The notes beneath the pieces were generated by a model, which was not told the DNA's origin, made no database searches, and worked only from the letters and a program-made list of their open reading frames with translations. A program made the position numbers and the translations under genes. Shown piece after piece: positions 5,263 through 8,974 of a DNA stretch of 8,974 nt. Position 1 is the first letter of the stretch. Each line of letters starts with the position of its first letter. The stretch comes from Candidatus Omnitrophota bacterium (GTDB taxonomy: Bacteria > Omnitrophota > Gorgyraeia > Gygaellales > Profunditerraquicolaceae), in NCBI GenBank assembly GCA_030691725.1, contig JAUYDQ010000087.1:1-8974 (forward strand), in the 5' to 3' direction.

Positions 5263-6673
5263 CTGTCAACCTCCTCTTCAATATTTCCTGGACCATCTTA
5301 GGATTTGCCTTACCTTTTGTTTTTTTCATAACCTGGCCAACTAAAAACATTACCGCATTTTCTTTGCCAGATTTAAACGCTTCCACGGACTTGGGGTTTT
5401 CTTCGATGACTTCCTCTATATTTTTTTCCAGACTGGACTCATCGGAAATCTGAATGAGATTTTTCTCTTTAATGATTTCAGAAGGAGATTTTTTCGTTTT
5501 AACTACTTCATCCCAAACTGCTTTTGCGGTCAGATTAGAAATCAACTCTTTGTCTAGGTAGCCGAAAATTTCGATATAATATTCTTCCTTAACTCCGAGT
5601 TGCGCTATTGAGCAGTTTAAACTATTAGCTGTAGAAGAAGCAACATTAATAAGCCAATCAGCAACAAGTTTTTTGTTACTATAACTCTGCAGCAATCTTT
5701 CAGCAAGCTCTGCGTCTATCTTACATGAAACCAAAGTATTAGCAGAAGAGGCTGATACCCATTGCATGAATCTTTGCTTTTTCTCTTTGGGTAATTCCGG
5801 AATGGTCTTTCTTATCTCTTCAATTTTTTCTTTTGAGATAATAAAAGGCGGTAAATCCGGTTCTGGAAAATAACGGTAATCTTGTGCTTCTTCTTTAGTG
5901 CGCATGGAGACTGTCGTTAACTCTTTGGCATCCCATAATCTTGTCTCCTGGATAATAGGCTTACTTTTATTTAATAATTCAGTCTGGCGTTCTACTTCAA
6001 AACTTAATGCTTCTTTAACTGCTTTAAATGAATTCATATTCTTCAATTCTGTTTTCACGCCAAGTTCTTGGGCACCCTTCTTTCTTATAGAAATATTGGC
6101 ATCACAACGTAAAGACCCCTTCTCCATATCGCAATCAGAAACATCCAGATATTCAATAATACTTTTCAGGATAGTTAAGTATTCGTAGGCCTCCTGCGGT
6201 GAATTTATATCCGGTTCGCTTACTATTTCAAGTAAAGGAATTCCTGCGCGGTTAAAATCTACGAGGCTTGATTCCTTTTGATGAATTAGTTTTCCTGCGT
6301 CCTCTTCCAGATGGACGCGCGTTATGCCGATACGTTTACTTTTATCATCCAGGTCTATATTCAGGAAGCCGTTTCTTGATATAGGTAAATCGTATTGGGA
6401 GATTTGGTAATTTTTAGGCAAATCCGGATAAAAATAATTTTTACGGTCAAATTTTGTATATTCCTGCACCTTGCAATTCAAAGAAAGAGCAACTTTAATC
6501 GCATAATCAAGGGCAACTTTATTTAAAACAGGCAGGCTTCCCGGAAATCCCAGGCATACTGGGCAAACCTGCGAATTTGGCTCCTGGCCAAATTCAGTAG
6601 AACAACCGCAGAATGCCTTGGTTTTAGTTTTTAGGTGCAGGTGTACCTCTAAACCTATAACTGTTTCGTACAT
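5255..6673 (-). CDS. gatB: GatB, Asp/Glu-tRNA(Asn/Gln) amidotransferase subunit B
   Basis: GatB binds misacylated Glu-tRNA(Gln) or Asp-tRNA(Asn), phosphorylates its side chain using ATP, and receives ammonia channelled from GatA. From the ATG at 6673 it has 472 residues, usual for the family. Motifs: YETVIGLEVHLHLKTKTK (2-19), the zinc-type cysteines Cys22, Cys24, Cys37 and Cys40 in FCGC...VCPVCLGFPG, KNYFYPDLPKNYQISQYDLP, HLEEDAGKLIH, DFNRAGIPLLEIVSEPD, LRCDANISIR, YRYFPEPDLPP, and a C-terminal helical YqeY-like tail ending in MVQEILKRR. I chose ATG over an upstream TTG (6688, 5 residues longer) because GatB proteins normally begin right at the YE.VIGLEVH motif. Neither start has a good ribosome site. 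With ATG, it begins 4 bases after the gatA stop, so reinitiation is likely. Confidence 0.96.
   Translation of the reverse strand: MYETVIGLEVHLHLKTKTKAFCGCSTEFGQEPNSQVCPVCLGFPGSLPVLNKVALDYAIKVALSLNCKVQEYTKFDRKNYFYPDLPKNYQISQYDLPISRNGFLNIDLDDKSKRIGITRVHLEEDAGKLIHQKESSLVDFNRAGIPLLEIVSEPDINSPQEAYEYLTILKSIIEYLDVSDCDMEKGSLRCDANISIRKKGAQELGVKTELKNMNSFKAVKEALSFEVERQTELLNKSKPIIQETRLWDAKELTTVSMRTKEEAQDYRYFPEPDLPPFIISKEKIEEIRKTIPELPKEKKQRFMQWVSASSANTLVSCKIDAELAERLLQSYSNKKLVADWLINVASSTANSLNCSIAQLGVKEEYYIEIFGYLDKELISNLTAKAVWDEVVKTKKSPSEIIKEKNLIQISDESSLEKNIEEVIEENPKSVEAFKSGKENAVMFLVGQVMKKTKGKANPKMVQEILKRRLTDA
5270..5275 (-). promoter_or_regulatory. Shine-Dalgarno of ctp, inside the 3' end of gatB
   Basis: AGGAGG on the minus strand lies 7 bases before the ctp ATG at 5262. 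It encodes part of the gatB tail (Arg-Arg-Leu), and ctp overlaps gatB by 8 bases. This supports the ctp start. Confidence 0.8.
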
Positions 6674-6677
6674 TTGG

Positions 6678-8132
6678 TTAAACGGCAATCTTGGGTTTCA
6701 TTTTATGCCAGGGAGTATTCTGCTCGTAAGCATACGCTACCTTAAAGAGCATCTCCTCATTAAACGGCTTAGCCAGAATCTGTAATCCTACCGGCAGGCC
6801 CTTTTTGGTAAAACCGCAAGGAATGGATATTGCCGGAATTCCTGCTAAATTAGCTGATATGGTATATATATCCGAAAGGTACATCTTTAAAGGATCTTTT
6901 ATTTTCTCTCCTATTTTAAATGCGGCTGTAGGAGAAGTAGGTGTAACTATGCAATCAAGCTCTGCAAAAACTTTATCAAAATCCTGTTTTATCAGCGTTC
7001 TAACTTTTAGGGCCCTCAGATAATATGCATCGTAATAACCATGCGATAAAACGAATGTCCCCAGGATAATCCTTCTCTTTGCCTCCTGGCCAAACCCTTC
7101 ACCACGTGTCTTCTTATACATATCAATTAAATTTGCCTTTGCGCCCCCTGCCCTGAAACCATATTGCACCCCATCAAATCTGGCTAAATTGGAACTGGCT
7201 TCTGCCGTGGCAACAATATAATAAACCGGTATTGCGTATTGAGTATGCGGTAAAGAAACTGATTTATAATTAGCGCCCAGGGATTTCAGTTTATTTATGG
7301 CTTCTTGGACTATTGCTTTAACTTCTTTATCCAGGCCTTCAATAAAATATTCATTAGGGAATGCGATTCTTATTCCTTTAATATCTGACTCTAAAGACTT
7401 TGTATAATCCGGCACATCAATATTAATCGAAGTAGAATCATAAGCATCATAACCAGAAATAACATTCATTAATATTGCGCTATCTCTAACATCTTTAGTA
7501 ATCGGGCCGATCTGGTCTAAGCTTGAGGCAAAGGCAATTAAACCATAACGGGAAACCCTGCCATAGGTAGGTTTAAGGCCAACTACACCGCAGAAAGATG
7601 CAGGCTGACGGATAGAGCCGCCTGTATCCGAACCTAAAGCCATAATCGCCTCGTCAGAGGCTACTGCTGCTGCAGAACCACCTGACGAACCACCTGTAAC
7701 CGTATCTAAATCCCAGGGATTATGCGTGGGGCCATAGCAAGAATTCTCCGTGGATGAACCAAAAGCAAACTCATCCATATTAGTCTTTGCCGCTAATATT
7801 ATTGCACCTGCTTCTTTTAATTTTTGGATTACTGTGGCATCGTATGGCGGCTTAAACCCTTCTAGAATCTTAGAACAGCATTCAGTATTATATTCTCGCG
7901 TACAGATATTATCCTTGATAGAAACAGGGATACCCTTTAAAGAAAGTTCTGAGTTATGAGTTATGAGTTCCGAGTTTAAAAGATTCGAATCATTAACTCT
8001 AACATATGCCTTAACTTTAGAGTCTACTTCTTTTATTCGTTTTTCCAAGGAAGTTAAAATATCACGCGAGGTTATTTCTTTCTTATCTAACTTTTTAATC
8101 AATTCATTTGCAGTCAAAGTATTAAGGTCCAT
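6678..8132 (-). CDS. gatA: GatA, Asp/Glu-tRNA(Asn/Gln) amidotransferase subunit A
   Basis: GatA is the glutaminase of the GatCAB complex, an amidase-signature enzyme that frees ammonia from glutamine for GatB. It has 484 residues, usual length. The Ser-cisSer-Lys triad is visible: Lys73 in GIPVSIKDN, cis-Ser149 in [12 protein letters not shown], and nucleophile Ser173 in [31 protein letters not shown]. Also present are [16 protein letters not shown] (114-129) and the C-terminal [23 protein letters not shown]. The oddity is the linker at about 48-66 just before the Lys motif: its normal helical sequence is replaced by [12 protein letters not shown], encoded by a 7-bp tandem repeat, and it is a few residues shorter than in typical GatA. 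The ATG has GAGG 4 bases upstream, following a heptamer array in the gatC-gatA gap. Confidence 0.96.
   Translation of the reverse strand: MDLNTLTANELIKKLDKKEITSRDILTSLEKRIKEVDSKVKAYVRVNDSNLLNSELITHNSELSLKGIPVSIKDNICTREYNTECCSKILEGFKPPYDATVIQKLKEAGAIILAAKTNMDEFAFGSSTENSCYGPTHNPWDLDTVTGGSSGGSAAAVASDEAIMALGSDTGGSIRQPASFCGVVGLKPTYGRVSRYGLIAFASSLDQIGPITKDVRDSAILMNVISGYDAYDSTSINIDVPDYTKSLESDIKGIRIAFPNEYFIEGLDKEVKAIVQEAINKLKSLGANYKSVSLPHTQYAIPVYYIVATAEASSNLARFDGVQYGFRAGGAKANLIDMYKKTRGEGFGQEAKRRIILGTFVLSHGYYDAYYLRALKVRTLIKQDFDKVFAELDCIVTPTSPTAAFKIGEKIKDPLKMYLSDIYTISANLAGIPAISIPCGFTKKGLPVGLQILAKPFNEEMLFKVAYAYEQNTPWHKMKPKIAV
7945..7979 (+). repeat. 7-bp tandem repeat in frame inside gatA
   Basis: Five heptamers in a row on the plus strand: AGTTCTG, AGTTATG, AGTTATG, AGTTCCG, AGTTTAA. 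On the coding strand the middle reads AACTCGG AACTCAT AACTCAT AACTCAG, giving [11 protein letters not shown]. The same AGTTATG unit, on the opposite strand, builds the array at 8142-8197. Confidence 0.8.
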
Positions 8133-8141
8133 CTCACCTCT

Positions 8142-8197
8142 AACCTATAACTCATAACACATAACTTATAACCTATAACCCGTAACTCATAACTATT
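8142..8197 (-). repeat. 7-bp tandem array between gatC and gatA
   Basis: Eight consecutive heptamers on the plus strand: AACCTAT, AACTCAT, AACACAT, AACTTAT, AACCTAT, AACCCGT, AACTCAT, and a decayed AACTATT. They fill nearly the whole gatC-gatA gap of 64 bases. A ninth, weaker unit (CACCTCT, 8135-8141) contains the gatA ribosome site on its other strand. There are no spacers, so this is a simple tandem repeat and not CRISPR. Confidence 0.85.
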
Positions 8198-8484
8198 TAT
8201 TCAATTACCTTCGGTACGCTAAAAAATTTACCTTGTCTTTGAGGGACATTCTCCAGCGCCTTATCAGAAGATAAAGATTCACCGGGCTTATCATCTCTTA
8301 AGACATTATTAATGGGCAGGATATGGCTTGTAGGGGCAATCTCCTTTATATCTACTCTCTTTAATTTATCAATAAAGCCTAAAATCTCCTGGAGCTGCTG
8401 GGATAGTTTTTCTAACTCTTTGGGTTTTAAGTCAATACGCGCCAGATGCGCCACATACTTAACTGTATCTTTGGTTATTGCCAT
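8197..8484 (-). CDS. gatC: GatC, Asp/Glu-tRNA(Asn/Gln) amidotransferase subunit C
   Basis: GatC is the small subunit that wraps around GatA and holds the GatA-GatB interface. It has 95 residues, normal for the family. MAITKDTVKYVAHLARIDLKPKEL (1-24) is the typical N-terminal helix pair, then QLQEILGFIDKLKRVDIKEIAPTSHILPINNVLRDDKP, and the C-terminal strand-like tail ending in GKFFSVPKVIE. I chose the ATG at 8484, which has GGAG 6 bases upstream. A TTG at 8490 would add two residues but would sit directly on the Shine-Dalgarno. It is the first gene of the minus-strand series, and the order C-A-B matches the common gatCAB operon. A strong promoter lies just upstream. Confidence 0.95.
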   Translation of the reverse strand: MAITKDTVKYVAHLARIDLKPKELEKLSQQLQEILGFIDKLKRVDIKEIAPTSHILPINNVLRDDKPGESLSSDKALENVPQRQGKFFSVPKVIE

Positions 8485-8512
8485 ATTCAACTCCGTATAT
8501 ATTTAGTTTTTA

Positions 8513-8541
8513 ATCATAACATCCTTTATCCAAAAAGTCAA
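8513..8541 (-). promoter_or_regulatory. Sigma-70-type promoter of the gatCAB-led operon
   Basis: On the minus strand TTGACT (8536-8541) and TATGAT (8513-8518) are each one base from consensus and are separated by exactly 17 bases. Transcription would start near 8506, leaving a leader of about 22 bases with GGAG before the gatC ATG. No other equally good promoter was noticed in the series below it, where genes overlap or abut. Confidence 0.75.
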
Positions 8542-8545
8542 ACAC

Positions 8546-8672
8546 ATAAATAGAGACAGGCACCGAGCCAATCGCAAAGGTGTCCCCTAAATGTAAGAAC
8601 TTACTAAAAGGGGACACCCTTCCGATTAGCCGAAGGAACGTCCCCCGATTGGCATTAAAGACGTCCCTTATT
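8546..8672. repeat. Compound REP-like palindrome between gatC and the plus-strand gene
   Basis: This stretch is built of nested inverted repeats. GGTGTCCCCT (8579-8588) pairs with AGGGGACACC (8609-8618). Between them GTAAG (8593-8597) pairs with CTTAC (8600-8604). Outside them GCCAATCG (8567-8574) pairs with CGATTGGC (8646-8653). Variants of the GTCCC motif recur (GAACGTCCCC, AGACGTCCCT), and CCGATT occurs twice. It has no coding capacity. Such GGGGAC-type sequences often accompany REP-associated (Y1/IS200-like) transposases, and this looks like a non-autonomous relative or relic; that link is from memory. It takes up about half of the 251 bases between the two divergent genes, and I see no other structure there apart from the two promoters. 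Confidence 0.65.
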
Positions 8673-8680
8673 TTTTTGTG

Positions 8681-8708
8681 TGGACAAATGCCATAAAATA
8701 TGTAAAAT
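8681..8708 (+). promoter_or_regulatory. Possible promoter of the cellobiose-phosphorylase-like gene
   Basis: TGGACA (8681-8686) and TAAAAT (8703-8708) are each one base from sigma-70 consensus, with a 16-base spacer. A transcript starting near 8714 would have a leader of about 20 bases containing GAGG (8730-8733) before the ATG at 8736. The surrounding DNA is AT-rich, so chance matches are common. Confidence 0.45.
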
Positions 8709-8735
8709 ATCTTAGTTAACAGACAAGAAGAGGCT

Positions 8736-8974
8736 ATGGTTAATAATCTTAAAAATAGAAAACCAAAATATTATCTTAACGGAAAGTTTAAAGAATTCGT
8801 TATTGAGAACTATAATCTGGCTAAACCGTTTGCCAATTTTTTCCCAGGAATCGCAGGTAGATATGGAATACCGATGTGGGTCTTCTATGTTAACCGCGGC
8901 CAGGCTATAGCCAGTTTCGGCATAAAAGATAAAGACCACGCTATACTGGAATTTTTCCCCGCAAACAAGTCCTG
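8736..8974 (+). CDS. N-terminus of a cellobiose-phosphorylase-like (GH94/GH36-type) protein, cut by window
   Basis: The first 79 residues are visible: a basic head (MVNNLKNRKPKYY), then FVIENYNLAKPFANFFPGIAG, GIPMWVFYVNRGQAIASFGI (about 45-64), and AILEFFPANKS. I recall the block from GIPMWVFYVNRGQ through SFG to EFFPANK from large proteins annotated as cellobiose phosphorylase (COG3459), which cleave or build beta-glucosides with phosphate. The catalytic part lies outside the window, so neither activity nor exact GH family can be told. The ATG is chosen because an in-frame TAA lies 33 bases upstream and AGAAGAGG precedes it, though the spacing from GAGG is short (2 bases). It runs opposite to all other genes here, from its own promoter region. 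Confidence 0.7.
   Translation, partial: MVNNLKNRKPKYYLNGKFKEFVIENYNLAKPFANFFPGIAGRYGIPMWVFYVNRGQAIASFGIKDKDHAILEFFPANKS

Noticed and set aside
6674..6688. TTG start of gatB at 6688, overlapping gatA
   Set aside because: It adds five residues before the usual YE.VIGLEVH beginning and has no better ribosome site than the ATG at 6673.
8142..8197. Short repeat array as a CRISPR
   Set aside because: Units are 7 bases in direct contact with no spacers, and no cas gene is present.
8576..8677. Hairpin plus T-run near 8671 as a plus-strand terminator
   Set aside because: No plus-strand gene ends upstream of it, and the T-run is separated from the strong stem by over 50 bases. It is better explained as part of a REP-like element beside a promoter.
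8712..8939. Minus-strand open frame opposite the right-end gene
   Set aside because: The plus strand encodes a recognisable cellobiose-phosphorylase-like N-terminus with a ribosome site, while the minus-strand product has no recognisable feature.

Overview
The window suggests an uncultured, moderately AT-rich bacterium with a diderm-type or otherwise elaborate envelope. The gene set (gatCAB, a C-terminal processing protease next to a YibQ-type deacetylase, tsaD, a bactofilin, larB, and a cellobiose-phosphorylase-like protein) and the style of its short palindromic repeats resemble Candidatus Omnitrophota (OP3). That assignment rests on recall of gene style only and is moderate at best.

Layout: almost everything lies on the minus strand as one tight directon, transcribed from about 8506 down to beyond base 1. 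It starts at a near-consensus sigma-70 promoter (8513-8541) and runs gatC, gatA, gatB (tRNA-dependent amidotransferase), ctp (S41 protease), a divergent polysaccharide deacetylase (YibQ-like), tsaD (tRNA t6A synthesis), an MgtC/SapB membrane protein, a bactofilin with a C-terminal helix-turn-helix domain, a small tail-anchored helix-turn-helix protein, and larB (nickel-pincer cofactor synthesis, cut by the window edge). Many junctions overlap or abut (gatB/ctp by 8 bases, ctp/deacetylase by 0, deacetylase/tsaD by 1), so translational coupling is likely. At the right end, beyond a compound palindrome, a separate plus-strand gene begins at 8736. It looks like the N-terminus of a cellobiose-phosphorylase/GH94-like enzyme.

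How the genes work together: three themes share the transcript. The first is translation fidelity (GatCAB makes Gln-tRNA, TsaD makes t6A). The second is envelope and cell shape (Ctp, deacetylase, bactofilin with its helix-turn-helix partner). The third is single membrane or cofactor genes (MgtC-like, LarB).

The most unusual signal is repeat DNA inside essential genes. Three unrelated short repeat families each occur once between genes and once in frame inside a coding sequence. (1) An element of about 80 bp with two hairpins lies at 671-750 and again inside tsaD (2753-2833), where it accounts for about 27 extra residues. (2) A roughly 20-bp palindrome lies at 2086-2105 and again inside tsaD (2414-2434), adding PALPAGR. 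(3) A 7-bp tandem repeat (AACYYAT type) fills the gatC-gatA gap (8142-8197) and again encodes a linker in gatA (7945-7979), where both potential in-frame TAA stops read GAA. This recalls the Rickettsia palindromic elements that are tolerated in frame. A second candidate novelty is the adjacent pair of a bactofilin-HTH fusion and a membrane-anchored HTH protein.
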